From an uncultured Candidatus Nitrosopumilus sp. (GTDB lineage: Archaea; Thermoproteota; Nitrososphaeria; Nitrososphaerales; Nitrosopumilaceae): DNA of 64,000 nucleotides. Below the pieces are notes generated by a model. It searched no databases, was not told the DNA's origin, and worked only from the letters and a program-made list of their open reading frames with translations. The stretch lies in contig CATOSM010000001.1 in assembly GCA_951812645.1 (NCBI GenBank), forward strand, positions 1,219,560 to 1,283,559, read 5' to 3'. Shown one piece after another: positions 1-9,587 of this stretch; the stretch's first letter is position 1; each line of letters begins with the position of its first letter. The position numbers and the translations under genes were made by a program.

Positions 1-444
1 AGACAAAGCAGATTGAACTACGTCCTTGTCTTTAGAATTTGTGTATACTATAACCTCAGATGTACCTAAAATTTGAGTAGATTCATCTAATAATGATCTG
101 ATAAGATTGGAATAATCGCCACTGCGATCAGCATTGGCAATTTGATCTAGGGCATTTGTAAAGACCTTTTCAACAGACTCTTCTAAAGCCAAGAGTTGCT
201 TGTTTCTTGCTTCAATATCAGAACCGCCGATAATCTGTTTTCCAATTTTGTCTGCTTCTTTCTTGCCATCTGCGATAATTTTGTCATATTCGCGTTCAAG
301 TTTAGGAACAGCATCATCAAGGGTTTGCTGTGAATCGGATAAGGCAGAATTGATGTTAGATTCGATCTCTTTTTCGGTTTGGTTGAGGATTTTATCTATA
401 GTTTGTTCAAGAGCAGAATTTGCCAATGGGTGGCATTTATCCAT
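1..444 (-). CDS. atpE: V/A-type ATP synthase subunit E (C-terminus beyond window)
   Basis: The minus strand reads open from an ATG at 444 to the window edge (148 codons, no stop), so the 3' end is missing. The N-terminal half is a long charged heptad-rich helix and the later part has the pattern of the globular subunit E head (EVIVYTNSKDKDVVQSAL). In A/V-type ATPases subunit E forms the peripheral stalk that holds the catalytic head to subunit I. It is divergent from the subunit I gene, with only about 77 bases between the starts. Identification rests on coiled-coil character, length and the neighbouring subunit I; a plus-strand frame over it is a shadow. Confidence 0.8.
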   Translation of the reverse strand, partial: MDKCHPLANSALEQTIDKILNQTEKEIESNINSALSDSQQTLDDAVPKLEREYDKIIADGKKEADKIGKQIIGGSDIEARNKQLLALEESVEKVFTNALDQIANADRSGDYSNLIRSLLDESTQILGTSEVIVYTNSKDKDVVQSALS

Positions 445-521
445 AATAGATTTTAATGTTTGGGAAACAAAAAACCAATTCAGAAAGATATTAAAATCAA
501 AGAAATCACCGATGGATTATC

Positions 522-2624
522 TTGGTAGTAGCAGATCTAAAGCTTGGAAGTATAATTTTACCAAGAAGTGATTCTCCAAGAGCAATTTCAAGATTAACTG
601 AATTTGAATGGTTTCATAAGATTGACACTGAAAATGACATAGTCACCCCAGAAATTGATGATTTGCTGCTAGATGCCCAACAAACATACCAATCCATTGA
701 TGACGTGGTAAAAGGCCTAGGCATGCCCCCAATGGTTGGAATTTTAGAGATTATGTTCAAAGGTACCACCATCAAGAAAAAAGATTATGAAATTGATGAG
801 ATTGGTGGAATGGTTGATGAACTCAAAAAAAGAGCACCATCGATAATTGATGAGCCAGCCAAACTCTTAGAAGAGCAAGCCACAACAAAACGCTCACTTG
901 ATGAATATAGAGCACTTAAAGAAACACTAGAAATTGCAAAGAAGCTGAACATTGATCTTTCAGGATTTGGACTAATGAAGTATTTTTACACAAATCTTTT
1001 TGTCATAAACTCTGCTGACTTTGAAGAAATTAGTAGGGGATTAGAAGGAATTACACTTTACAAATATGATTTAGCAAGTAAAGACAAGGCAGCAATACTT
1101 GTAATTTCCGGCATAGGGGATTCTGATAAAACCCTCAAAGTGCTCAGAGGATTTAACGCGAATCCATTTGTGATTCCAGAAGGAATTTCACAGATACCAT
1201 CAGAGGCATATGCATTAGCTGAAACAAAAATTAAAGAATTAACTGAGAGACAAAAGTCAACTGCAAAACAAATTGCAGGCATTACAAAAAAGATTAGACG
1301 TGAAATTTTAGCAATTCGTGAAGAGGCTCAGGTGGCAAAAGATGTTCTTGAGACAGTTAGAAAGCCAGGCGGAACAAAGCATTTTGCTGTAATTCAAGGA
1401 TTCATCCCTAGCAAAATGGAAGAGAAATTCAAAAATTCAACTAACCAATGGATGTCAGTAGTTGAAGACATTACTGATCCAAAATTAAAGGCCCAAGTTC
1501 CAACACTATTTGATAATAAGAAATTTGTGAGAACCTTTGAAGTAATCACAGAAAGTCAAGGTATTCCAAAACATGGAGAAGCAGATCCAACTCCAATGAT
1601 TGCCTTGATGTGGCCAATTTTCTATGGACTAATGTTTGCAGATATGGGTCACGGATTGTTACTAATGGGAATGGGATTGCTTTTCAAAGTCAAAGGTCAA
1701 GGCACACTCTCAAGATGGGGAATGCTAATTGCAATATCCGGAGCAGCGTCTGCAATAGCAGGTGTAGGTGCGGGTGAAGCGTTTGGATTCCATCTAGATC
1801 ACATGGGCCCATTGGAAGGATTGCTAGAAGAAGGCGGTGCACTCCATTCAGTCAGCTGGATTGTAGGAATTCTCAGTGTCGCAGAATTAACATTTGAACA
1901 AGTCATTAACATACTCAAAGTTTCATTATTCATTGGAATTGTTCACTTGGTTTGGGCAATGATTCTTCGTGTCAAGAGATTGGCCTCAGAAGGACACAAG
2001 TTTGTAATGTTCACAGAAGCAATTCCCAACATTACACTGTACGGAGGAATCGTAGTTATCATGATGTGCGCGATTGGTGCAAATTATGATGTAATGAACA
2101 TGTATTCCAAAGTTCATACTGAGGCAGTTCCTTGGGTTACAATTTTCTTGGGTGAATGGGCAGAAGTATGGATTGTCACAAGGATTGCAGTGATAGTTGT
2201 TATTGCATCAATGGTGTCCATGATGATTGGTGGTGTCATGCATGCAAAGAAACATCCTGAAGACGGAGGTTCGGCTGCAAATGTTGTCATGGAAGTGTTC
2301 CTTGGTAAAACAGTAGAAAGTTTAGCGCATACAATCAGTTATGCGCGATTGGGAATTATGTTATTGGTACACGCAGCATTGTTAATGACAGTCAACAATG
2401 CATATCATTCACTAGGCGGAATGGAATCAGGTGGCGCAATGGCAATGATTATCGGGGGTAACCTGGGAATCATGATGATTGAGGGATTAATTGTATACAT
2501 CCAGTCTCTCAGATTGCACTTGTACGAATTCTTTACGAAATGGTATGATGGTGGCGCACAAACATTTAGGCAAATTAGGCCAGAATTGATTTACAACCAA
2601 TTTGTTTGGAAAAGCAAAAATTAA
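522..2624 (+). CDS. atpI: V/A-type ATP synthase subunit I (membrane a-like subunit)
   Basis: A 700-residue protein with a soluble coiled-coil N-terminal half (to about residue 340) and a C-terminal half with seven to eight membrane segments. The sequence HTISYARLGIMLLVHA near residue 610 contains the arginine of the a-subunit (SYARLGI), which in this family faces the rotor ring and is needed for ion translocation. Length is normal for archaeal subunit I. The start chosen is TTG at 522, because the ATG at 512 is in another frame. The stop overlaps the stop of the convergent gene by four bases. Subunit E lies divergently upstream and subunit C about 5 kb away, so the ATPase genes are dispersed here. 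Confidence 0.93.
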   Translation: MVVADLKLGSIILPRSDSPRAISRLTEFEWFHKIDTENDIVTPEIDDLLLDAQQTYQSIDDVVKGLGMPPMVGILEIMFKGTTIKKKDYEIDEIGGMVDELKKRAPSIIDEPAKLLEEQATTKRSLDEYRALKETLEIAKKLNIDLSGFGLMKYFYTNLFVINSADFEEISRGLEGITLYKYDLASKDKAAILVISGIGDSDKTLKVLRGFNANPFVIPEGISQIPSEAYALAETKIKELTERQKSTAKQIAGITKKIRREILAIREEAQVAKDVLETVRKPGGTKHFAVIQGFIPSKMEEKFKNSTNQWMSVVEDITDPKLKAQVPTLFDNKKFVRTFEVITESQGIPKHGEADPTPMIALMWPIFYGLMFADMGHGLLLMGMGLLFKVKGQGTLSRWGMLIAISGAASAIAGVGAGEAFGFHLDHMGPLEGLLEEGGALHSVSWIVGILSVAELTFEQVINILKVSLFIGIVHLVWAMILRVKRLASEGHKFVMFTEAIPNITLYGGIVVIMMCAIGANYDVMNMYSKVHTEAVPWVTIFLGEWAEVWIVTRIAVIVVIASMVSMMIGGVMHAKKHPEDGGSAANVVMEVFLGKTVESLAHTISYARLGIMLLVHAALLMTVNNAYHSLGGMESGGAMAMIIGGNLGIMMIEGLIVYIQSLRLHLYEFFTKWYDGGAQTFRQIRPELIYNQFVWKSKN

Positions 2625-3415
2625 TTATTTTCATAGAGATTTACAGTAACTTTTGTAGTCCAAGGTTTTAGATTATCAGGAAAAATCACCAGTAAGCCAC
2701 TATCTTCTTTGAGATTATTACATGTGCCGCTATAGCTTTGTTTATTCTGACCATAACAGCCAGATTCTCTGTAATAATCAAAATGATCTTTTGCAAAATT
2801 TTCTTGCTGGATATCTGATGATACAAAATAGACATCAAATCCTAAATCTTTGTTATCAGTTTTTACACTGTAATCATATGAAGTAGCATCCTTAGATGTA
2901 CAAATTGGGAAAAATTGTGCATAACCGTTTTTGATTTTTGACTGTTGTTCTGAATTATCGTAATTTTTGTTCGCAATATCAGGATAAACAGAAGTGGCTG
3001 GATCGGTGCTGAGTTGTTGCCCTTGTACATATTCTATTTCATGCCTTACAGTATCTACCGCTTTTCTATACAACATAGGTTGCCATTCTTCTTGACAGTC
3101 ACTGAATTCGTGTTTTAATTCAACATATGATTTGCCGTTAAGTTGACGAAGTTGATTTGTATTGTATTCTTTAGATTCTGCGTCAAAAACATGATTGGTA
3201 TTGCTGATTTTATCAGATTTATGCCAAGAATTTGTAACATCAAAAATGAGATTCTTAGAATCGCTGTTCCATTCAGGTAGCAAATGAACATACACAGAAT
3301 ATTTGTTTATCACTTCCTGGGTTTCAGATACAAAAATTAAATGACCATAGAATGCATTTACAAAGATTAGAGAAAATACAAATATAGGAATTACAGCATA
3401 GAGAATTTTTTTCAT
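2621..3415 (-). CDS. Hypothetical secreted or membrane-anchored protein
   Basis: A 264-residue protein with one hydrophobic N-terminal helix (residues 4-22, KKILYAVIPIFVFSLIFVNA), either a signal peptide or an anchor. The rest is polar, with scattered cysteines (for example SDCQEEW, FPICTSKD, SGCYGQN, TCNNLKED) that could form disulfides outside the membrane. No catalytic motif is recognised. It is convergent with subunit I and has its own upstream region. The ATG at 3415 is followed directly by the basic-hydrophobic signal, which supports the start. Function unknown. Confidence 0.7.
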   Translation of the reverse strand: MKKILYAVIPIFVFSLIFVNAFYGHLIFVSETQEVINKYSVYVHLLPEWNSDSKNLIFDVTNSWHKSDKISNTNHVFDAESKEYNTNQLRQLNGKSYVELKHEFSDCQEEWQPMLYRKAVDTVRHEIEYVQGQQLSTDPATSVYPDIANKNYDNSEQQSKIKNGYAQFFPICTSKDATSYDYSVKTDNKDLGFDVYFVSSDIQQENFAKDHFDYYRESGCYGQNKQSYSGTCNNLKEDSGLLVIFPDNLKPWTTKVTVNLYENN

Positions 3416-3433
3416 TATGAATACCTAGAAAGG

Positions 3434-3574
3434 TTATTTTTTATGAATATCTGTTCCGCAATGAACACAAAAATAAGATCCATTAGGCGCCCAATAGTGT
3501 TCACAATCAGAATTAGTCATACTATATTGTGTGATTTTTGATTCATTATCTCCATAGATTGTGATTTTGTACAA
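3434..3574 (-). CDS. Small zinc-ribbon-like protein, 46 aa
   Basis: A 46-codon minus-strand frame starts with TTG at 3574 and ends with TAA at 3434. It ends in a likely metal-binding pattern: Cys24, His26, then Cys36-x2-Cys39 (SYFCVHCGTDIHKK). An internal ATG at 3520 would give only 28 residues but keeps all ligands. It lies just upstream of the secreted protein gene on the same strand (18 bases). Small zinc microproteins like this are common in these archaea. The call rests on the Cys pattern and open frame; the start is uncertain and expression is not shown. Confidence 0.45.
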   Translation of the reverse strand: MYKITIYGDNESKITQYSMTNSDCEHYWAPNGSYFCVHCGTDIHKK

Positions 3575-3617
3575 AAGACGGAAAAAAATTGACGCAATCT
3601 AGAAAGGATGGATTGGG

Positions 3618-4172
3618 TTATTTTTGGATTTTTGGGGAATTTAGAGGATAATTGTTATTTTCTGTCAACGGTAACAAAATAACAAATTTTGAAAATTTAC
3701 CCAATTCGGGTTTGACATTGACTGTTCCACCATGCATATCAATAATTCCTTTCACAGTGGATAATCCCAAACCAGTTCCACCATATACCTGATGATCTTT
3801 TTCTCCAAATTGCTTGGAAACATAAAACGACCAGGCATGTCAACGTATTGTCTGGTTGTTTTTTCTACGGTTTCGTCAAGTTCAGTTTCCCAAAGAATTT
3901 CATCAGTAAGAATATCCCTATAGCCATATGTCGTATGTAAATTGAGGATATTTTCATTTCCTTCAATCACCTCTCCATTCCAAATAAAAATCATCTTTAT
4001 TGGATCAGATAACGGGCACCGACTTCATCGGCCAATCGGATTTCTCCAATATTTTCAGCGGATGCTTCAAGCACATTGGCAGTATTTGTCAACTCGGGAA
4101 TTGCGTAAAAAGCCATGTAAACATGATCGGAGTTCCAACTCTCAAAATTGCACCTAAAGCCGCTTTACCCAT
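3618..4172 (-). pseudogene. Decayed sensor histidine kinase
   Basis: The minus strand encodes a histidine-kinase C-terminus, YGGTGLGLSTVKGIIDMHGG (G2 box of the HATPase domain) ending at the TAA at 3618. Upstream the protein continues only by changing frame. SFYVSKQFGEKDHQ links to a segment read in another frame (MIFIWNGEVIEGNENILN to about TRQYVDMPG), and an N-terminal piece starting at the ATG at 4172 (MGKAALGAILRVGTPIM) runs in yet another. No single frame covers the domain and the H-box region is missing, so this is a truncated, frameshifted remnant. What its sensor domain bound is not recognisable. Confidence 0.65.
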
Positions 4173-4294
4173 ATGAAATTCACACAATCAAATCGTTTAA
4201 AACCGACCCGCTGCAATTTTCAATCACTTACCATTTGGCTCAATTTTTCGAGCCTAGAGTTCAGTTCAAAAAAATTCCGGCAGTTTTTAGCGAT

Positions 4295-5071
4295 TTATTT
4301 TTCAGTAGGTAAATCCAGTCTGTTTCCCCACTCACCCCAAGATCCTAGATAGACTCGAACATTTTCAAATCCTAATTTTTTTAAAATTAAAAATGAATTG
4401 GCAGCCCTGTATGCACCCTGACAATATGTAACAATTTCGGTATCTTTTGGATAGTCATACATTTTAGATAATTGCTCATCACTTTTGAAAGTACCATCAT
4501 CATTGAGGTTTTCGTTCCAATCAATATTGATTGCATTTGGTATGTGGCCAGATTGCGCGGCTCGAATTATACTTCCATCATATTCTCCAGTAGAACGAGC
4601 GTCAAGAATTTTTACGTTTTCTAGATTGTCTTTGATGTGCTTATATCCAGTAATAATATCCGAGTTAATTTTTCCTGAAAAAGTAGAAGGTTTGAAACCG
4701 TTTGGTTTAGATTCTATTGGAAGATTTTCTTTTTTCCATTTTGTTATTCCACCATCAAGCATTGAAACATTTTGATGTGAAAAATACATCAGCATCCAAA
4801 CACCTCGGGCAGCAAGCATTCCTGAAACAGTATCATAAAATACAATTTTTTTCTCTGGGGTTACACCAAGAAATGAAAGGAGATTTTGAGTTTGATTATT
4901 AAAATTTTTAATTCCTTCAAAAGTGGTATCTATCCAATGAAATGCAAATAGATCTAGATGCACGGCTCCTGGAATATGACCTTCGGAATATTCTTTGAAA
5001 GAACGGGTATCAGCCAGTATGACATTAGAATCAGCAAGAATGGAATTCAATTCCCTTGTAGAGATTATCAT
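4295..5071 (-). CDS. Two-domain rhodanese (thiosulfate/3-mercaptopyruvate sulfurtransferase)
   Basis: A 258-residue protein with two tandem rhodanese domains. The N-terminal domain (residues 1-120) includes DTRSFKEYSEGHIPGAVHLD, and the C-terminal domain carries the active-site loop TYCQGAYRAA with the catalytic cysteine that takes the persulfide sulfur. SWGEWGNRLDLPTEK matches the typical tail of TST/MST enzymes. Such enzymes move sulfane sulfur from thiosulfate or mercaptopyruvate to acceptors such as cyanide or thiols in the cytoplasm. The CQGAYR loop differs from the CRxGxR/T of characterised TST, so the donor cannot be told from sequence. It is monocistronic by spacing. Confidence 0.9.
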   Translation of the reverse strand: MIISTRELNSILADSNVILADTRSFKEYSEGHIPGAVHLDLFAFHWIDTTFEGIKNFNNQTQNLLSFLGVTPEKKIVFYDTVSGMLAARGVWMLMYFSHQNVSMLDGGITKWKKENLPIESKPNGFKPSTFSGKINSDIITGYKHIKDNLENVKILDARSTGEYDGSIIRAAQSGHIPNAINIDWNENLNDDGTFKSDEQLSKMYDYPKDTEIVTYCQGAYRAANSFLILKKLGFENVRVYLGSWGEWGNRLDLPTEK

Positions 5072-5170
5072 AATTTAGATAAAATATTCAAATGTAAATT
5101 GATTTGGTTTTATGAAAATCCATTACACATGGTGTAAGGGATAGTAAAATAAAAAGAAGAAAGGATTTTT

Positions 5171-6733
5171 CTATTCGTTAACGTATGCTCTTTCGCCATG
5201 CTGTGCCAAATCGAGACCAATCTCCTCTTCTTTGGGAGTGACTCTGATTCCGCCAGGCCATACGGCATCCATTACTTTGAGAATTACAATGGTAACACCA
5301 AAGGCATAACCTATTGCGATTCCTGCTGCAATGATACTGATTGCTTGCTGTTCCATACCTTCTGCTGTACCAGTCCATGCTCCGATACCGTCTCCAGTAT
5401 CCCAAACGTGTGGGCTAGCTAATGTACCAGTCAAAATTGCACCTGTAAGACCACCCATTCCGTGTACTCCCCATACATCTAATGCGTCATCCCATTTACG
5501 GGCACTCTTGAATGCGATACTTCCATAACAGATTGTACCAGCTGCAATACCGATTATAATAGCGGCCATTGGACCTACCCAACCTGAAGCTGGAGTGATT
5601 GCTACCAATCCTGCCACTGCTCCTGATGCAGCTCCTACGACACTTGGTTTTCCTGTATGTGCCCATGACATGAGCACCCAAGTGATTGCAGCCATACCAG
5701 TTGCTGTATTTGTAACAGTCCATGCGCTGACGGTAATGCCGTCTACCATTACTTCACTTCCAGCGTTGAAACCAAACCATCCAAACCAGAGTATTCCTGC
5801 TCCGAGGACTACCATTGGGATATTGTGTGGTTCCATTGGTACTTTGCCATATCCAAGACGTCTGCCAAGGACTAAGGCTCCGGCCAATGCTGCGAATCCT
5901 GAAGTAATGTGTACTACAGTACCACCTGCAAAGTCTAATGCATAAGATGGCGATAAGTCTGGATCAAGGTCTAATGATCCTCCTCCTATGTAGCCTCCTC
6001 CCCATACCCAGTGTGCTACTGGATCATAAACGAAGGTTCCCCATAAGAGTACGAATACGATTACTGCGCTGAATTTGATTCTGTCAATCAAGCCACCAAT
6101 AATGAGTACCGGTGTGATGATTGCGAAGGTTGCTTGGAACATAGCAAAGAGTTGGTGAGGTACTGTACCTGGCCATCCTTGACTACACATATCGCCTTCC
6201 TTAAATTCATTCATTTGATAAGCTGCTGACCATGTATCGTGACAAGGACCAACTTCACCTAATGGTGCCCAAGCTGATACCATGTTAAATCCAACATAAT
6301 CCAGGTTACCCATGAACATATTTGCATCAGAATCTATTCCGCCAAATGCTAGTGAGTATCCCCATAGAACCCATTGTACTGACATTAGACCCATTACAAT
6401 TAAGGTCATACCAAGTACATTGACGATGTTCTTTGATCTGGCTAATCCGCCATAAAAGAAACCGACTCCTGGAGACATGAAGAGTACTAATGATGTTGCT
6501 GTTAGCATCCATGCTGTATCACCTGTGTCTATAAGACAAGGTAGCATGCCGCCTTCGCCATCATCATACCAACATTCGTTAGGGTTACCAGTGTAAATTC
6601 CACTGGTACCTTTAACATATCCGTCCATACCATCTTCAACACTTTGTGCATATGCCTGAGACATAGCACCAGTTGCTGTGATAGATACTGCGGCTACAAG
6701 TAATAGAGCATACTTGTAGTTCCTAGAATTCAT
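5171..6733 (-). CDS. amt: Ammonium transporter (Amt family)
   Basis: A 520-residue membrane protein with an N-terminal signal-like segment and about eleven further membrane helices. The two pore histidines are visible in GGTVVHITSG and WGVHGMGG, and FNAGSEVMVDG matches the Amt core. Amt trimers conduct ammonium/ammonia across the membrane, which supplies the energy substrate and nitrogen in ammonia oxidisers. The extra N-terminal segment is hydrophobic and alanine-rich, and a loop of about 40 residues with several cysteines (NECWYDDGEGGMLPCL) precedes helix 1. It stands alone, with a roughly 125-base upstream region rich in A/T. The overlapping frames in this interval are shadows. Confidence 0.97.
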   Translation of the reverse strand: MNSRNYKYALLLVAAVSITATGAMSQAYAQSVEDGMDGYVKGTSGIYTGNPNECWYDDGEGGMLPCLIDTGDTAWMLTATSLVLFMSPGVGFFYGGLARSKNIVNVLGMTLIVMGLMSVQWVLWGYSLAFGGIDSDANMFMGNLDYVGFNMVSAWAPLGEVGPCHDTWSAAYQMNEFKEGDMCSQGWPGTVPHQLFAMFQATFAIITPVLIIGGLIDRIKFSAVIVFVLLWGTFVYDPVAHWVWGGGYIGGGSLDLDPDLSPSYALDFAGGTVVHITSGFAALAGALVLGRRLGYGKVPMEPHNIPMVVLGAGILWFGWFGFNAGSEVMVDGITVSAWTVTNTATGMAAITWVLMSWAHTGKPSVVGAASGAVAGLVAITPASGWVGPMAAIIIGIAAGTICYGSIAFKSARKWDDALDVWGVHGMGGLTGAILTGTLASPHVWDTGDGIGAWTGTAEGMEQQAISIIAAGIAIGYAFGVTIVILKVMDAVWPGGIRVTPKEEEIGLDLAQHGERAYVNE

Positions 6734-6860
6734 TAAATTTATCGAAATTGAAAATTATTTAAGCATTGGAGATTAGAAAGCGTACAAAAAACTAAATTAT
6801 TATATTTTAGTATATTCTGATAGTAACATAAAATATGGATATTATGATAATGGTGAGTGA

Positions 6861-7541
6861 ATGAAGGTCAAATCTAATACGAAATTAGCAATTTTTGATA
6901 CATTCAAGACAAAAGGTAATGATCTTACCGGCGAAGCAAATAGGCAAAGAGCGATCATAGCAATACTTGGAAGTAATGCAAATTCGGCTGAAAAAACAAG
7001 GACCGGAATTTCTCAAAGAATTGCAAAAAAGGCGGATATTGCATGGAAGAACATCTATTCAGGAATATTTCGAGATCTAGATGAGATCCTGCTTCCTATG
7101 GGGATCGCAGAAGAGGATGGCAGATTACCCTTGAAAAGAGGTCCAAAAGCACTACAAGAGAAGGGTATTCCCTATTATCATTTAACAAAAGAAGGGATTT
7201 TGGTGGCCCTAGCAATCACTGAAGTGAAAAATAAAGAAAATCTATTAGAAGAGTTTTTTTCACTTGCAGATGCAGATGAAAAAGAATTTGAGAAAGTTCT
7301 TTCAAGTCTGATGAGTACAAGTCCAAATTTTACTCACTCAATTTTTCAAAAATACGTAAAGGCATTTTGTGATGATAGGATCAATAAATTATTGCCATTT
7401 GATCTTTCAAAATTAAATCAAATTTCAGATGAATCATTAATTGTTCAAAAGGAGATTTTAGAGGCTTTTTTGAATTTCTCAAAACAAGAAAAAGATGAGG
7501 CATTGAAATTCTTGAATAAAATTATTCCAGATAGGCAGTAA
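6861..7541 (+). CDS. Conserved hypothetical protein
   Basis: A 226-residue soluble protein with no recognised catalytic motif. Residues 20-90 contain a lysine/arginine-rich helical region (RQRAIIAILGSNANSAEKTRTGISQRIAKK) reminiscent of a DNA-binding or winged-helix fold. The second half is acidic and helical (ENLLEEFFSLADADEKEFEKVL). It lies 22 bases upstream of the subunit C gene on the same strand and may be cotranscribed with it. No cysteines are arranged as a metal site. I do not recognise the family; regulatory function is a guess. Confidence 0.6.
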   Translation: MKVKSNTKLAIFDTFKTKGNDLTGEANRQRAIIAILGSNANSAEKTRTGISQRIAKKADIAWKNIYSGIFRDLDEILLPMGIAEEDGRLPLKRGPKALQEKGIPYYHLTKEGILVALAITEVKNKENLLEEFFSLADADEKEFEKVLSSLMSTSPNFTHSIFQKYVKAFCDDRINKLLPFDLSKLNQISDESLIVQKEILEAFLNFSKQEKDEALKFLNKIIPDRQ

Positions 7542-7584
7542 GATCGCCAAACATTAAAATCGGTTGCTCATCATGATTTTTTTA

Positions 7585-8616
7585 ATGGGCAAGAATGTCT
7601 ACGCGTCTGTAAAATCATACAGTCAAAGGGGAAAATTGCTAAAAAAAGCAGATTTTCAGACTTTGGCAGAATCAAGAGATCTTGAGGAGCTGATGACTAG
7701 AATCAAAAATACAGTTTATGGGGATGCAATTGCCGATGTTCAAAAACCATATACTTCACAGGCAATGGAATCGTCTCTAAGAGGTCATTTGGCAGATGTA
7801 CACTATTCAATAGCAAAAACCGCAGGAGATTCAGCCATTTTAGATGCATATTATATGAAATTCATTATTTCAAACTTGAAACAAATTCTCAAGGGAAAGG
7901 TATTAGGAAAATCTCAAGAAGAGATTGAAACCCACATCAATCTACGTGCAGAAGAATTAATCAGACAGAGAGATGTCATCATCAAAGCACTAGTTTCAAA
8001 AGATTTGGAAGAAACAGTTGCAAGTCTAAATTCAGTTCAGTTTGGCGATGAAATTTCAAAGGCATCTTCTTTGTACAATGAAACAAAAAATATACAAATT
8101 CTAGATACATATTTTGATAAAATCCTCTATCAGCAGTTAGGACGTGCCTTAAAAAATACTAGAGACAGAGAAGTAATAAAATTAGTTGGAATGGACGTTG
8201 ATTTTTACAATCTCCTTAGTGTAATAAGAGGGAAATTCTGGGGACTGGATGATTCGCAGATTGAAGACTTGATTGTGTCACAAACCCCATCAGTTCCAAA
8301 AGAATTACTTGGCAGAATGATGGCAGCGGCAACCGTTAGAGATGCACTTGGCGAACTAACAAATACAAAATACAAAGATCTAATTCCTAATGTAGAAAAT
8401 GAATTGGACGCTGTGGCCCAATTTGAGAGAGCTTTTGAGATGGCACTTTACAATTCATCAGCAAGATCGTTTACAAGGATGTTTAGTTTTGCTACAATCA
8501 TAGGAATCACAAAATTAACATCCTTTGAAGTAAGAAACTTGGCAGCAATTGCTTATGCAGTTGAACAAAAAATCGCTACAGATGTGACAATGTCAAAACT
8601 GATTTTAGATGAGTAG
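7585..8616 (+). CDS. atpC: V/A-type ATP synthase subunit C
   Basis: An all-helical soluble protein of about 343 residues beginning MGKNVYASVKSYSQRGKLL. The family (AtpC / V-ATPase subunit d) is a funnel of three repeated helical domains that couples the central stalk to the rotor ring. The visible repeat motif is the short helix pattern LAESRDLEELMTRIKNTVYG near the N-terminus, and related motifs recur. The open frame continues upstream to a TTG at 7564, but the ATG at 7585 directly precedes the conserved N-terminus, so I prefer it. A two-helix membrane protein and a Cas4-like gene follow on the same strand. Confidence 0.85.
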   Translation: MGKNVYASVKSYSQRGKLLKKADFQTLAESRDLEELMTRIKNTVYGDAIADVQKPYTSQAMESSLRGHLADVHYSIAKTAGDSAILDAYYMKFIISNLKQILKGKVLGKSQEEIETHINLRAEELIRQRDVIIKALVSKDLEETVASLNSVQFGDEISKASSLYNETKNIQILDTYFDKILYQQLGRALKNTRDREVIKLVGMDVDFYNLLSVIRGKFWGLDDSQIEDLIVSQTPSVPKELLGRMMAAATVRDALGELTNTKYKDLIPNVENELDAVAQFERAFEMALYNSSARSFTRMFSFATIIGITKLTSFEVRNLAAIAYAVEQKIATDVTMSKLILDE

Positions 8617-8624
8617 TTTTCAAA

Positions 8625-8861
8625 ATGATTAGATTTCCAAAGAAAAAACAAGACATTTCTACAGAGACAGTTATCAACACCATTTGGGTAAGTGCATTTT
8701 TAGCAATGATCTTCTCATTACCACCATTAGGCATATTTTTAGGGATTTATTTTGGCACTGGAAATCTAATCATAGGAGCAGTCATAGGATTTGCCGTACA
8801 TTTTGCAACCTTGGCATTTTCTGCTAGAATTTCAAAATTCTTGACTCAGATACTGAGCTAA
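8625..8861 (+). CDS. Small two-helix membrane protein
   Basis: A 78-residue protein with a basic N-terminus (MIRFPKKKQDIS) and two hydrophobic segments, roughly residues 20-45 and 48-70, separated by a glycine-rich turn (GTGNLIIGAVIG). It begins nine bases after the ATPase subunit C stop, so it is probably in the same transcript. It may be a lineage-specific ATPase-associated membrane protein, but only the location suggests that. No recognised family. Confidence 0.65.
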   Translation: MIRFPKKKQDISTETVINTIWVSAFLAMIFSLPPLGIFLGIYFGTGNLIIGAVIGFAVHFATLAFSARISKFLTQILS

Positions 8862-8895
8862 ACTATAAGTGAGCATAAAGGGAAGATAATCCATC

Positions 8896-9546
8896 ATGAT
8901 GGGAGATAGGGATTTTAGAAGTATTGTTGAAAATGCATTAGACACTATAGGAAAAGAGTTGGAAATTGATGTTGATTCAGCAGATATTCAGACTATACAT
9001 CTACATGAAGTAGTACAATGCCTAAGGCGCTCATATTATGACAGAATTGATCCTCAAGAAGTTCAAAGAAGAGGATTCAATGAGCTTCTCTCAGGATTAT
9101 TAAGAAAATTACAGTATGGCAGCGATCCAAAGGAGTTTGCCGTTGATGATGTCAAATTGAGAGGTCAAGTCGACATGCTTGTTGATGATTCTATATTCTT
9201 ATTCAGAGGAGCAACAAGGGAATTAGAAGAGCCACTAGCCAACGATGTTCTCTATCTTAATGCATGTATGTGGATTTATGATAAACCAGATGGAATTATT
9301 GTATACATTACCGGAGACAGAAAAGAGACAACTTTTTCAATCTCACGAAATAAAAAAATGTTTGAGGAGGTAATTCGCAGAGTTAGAGTTTTAAATGATC
9401 TTCTCAAGGAACAAAAAACCCCTATTTTAGAGCCATCTACTGAATGTACAGAATGTCAGTATTACGAGAGATGCTTCACAAAAAAGAAGAATACCAAACA
9501 ACTAGACCTGGCAGAAATGTTGGGATTTGGTGACAAGAAAGATTAG
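8896..9546 (+). CDS. Cas4-like PD-(D/E)XK nuclease with Fe-S cysteines
   Basis: A 216-residue protein resembling the Cas4/RecB-exonuclease family. HEVVQCLRRSYYDR supplies an N-terminal cysteine, and three more lie near the C-terminus in ECTECQYYERC, the usual four-cysteine iron-sulfur arrangement of Cas4. The nuclease core is suggested by RGQVDMLVDDSIFLFRGATR and the following helix. Family members are 5'-3' or bidirectional single-strand exonucleases. No CRISPR repeats or other cas genes occur in the window, so this is a stand-alone Cas4-like nuclease, as is common in archaea, probably in DNA repair. Two ATG codons start the frame (8896 and 8899). Confidence 0.8.
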   Translation: MMGDRDFRSIVENALDTIGKELEIDVDSADIQTIHLHEVVQCLRRSYYDRIDPQEVQRRGFNELLSGLLRKLQYGSDPKEFAVDDVKLRGQVDMLVDDSIFLFRGATRELEEPLANDVLYLNACMWIYDKPDGIIVYITGDRKETTFSISRNKKMFEEVIRRVRVLNDLLKEQKTPILEPSTECTECQYYERCFTKKKNTKQLDLAEMLGFGDKKD

Positions 9547-9587
9547 TAAAAAATTAGAAAAATGTTGAAAAGGAAAGATTCCTTTGT

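Noticed and set aside
200..571. Plus-strand frame over the ATPase subunit E gene
   Set aside because: It is antisense to a clear coding frame and lacks any protein-like pattern.
5178..6512. Several frames overlapping the ammonium transporter
   Set aside because: All are out-of-frame shadows of the Amt coding sequence.
8896..9546. Possibility of a CRISPR-Cas locus from the Cas4-like gene
   Set aside because: No repeat array, cas1/cas2 or effector genes anywhere in the window.
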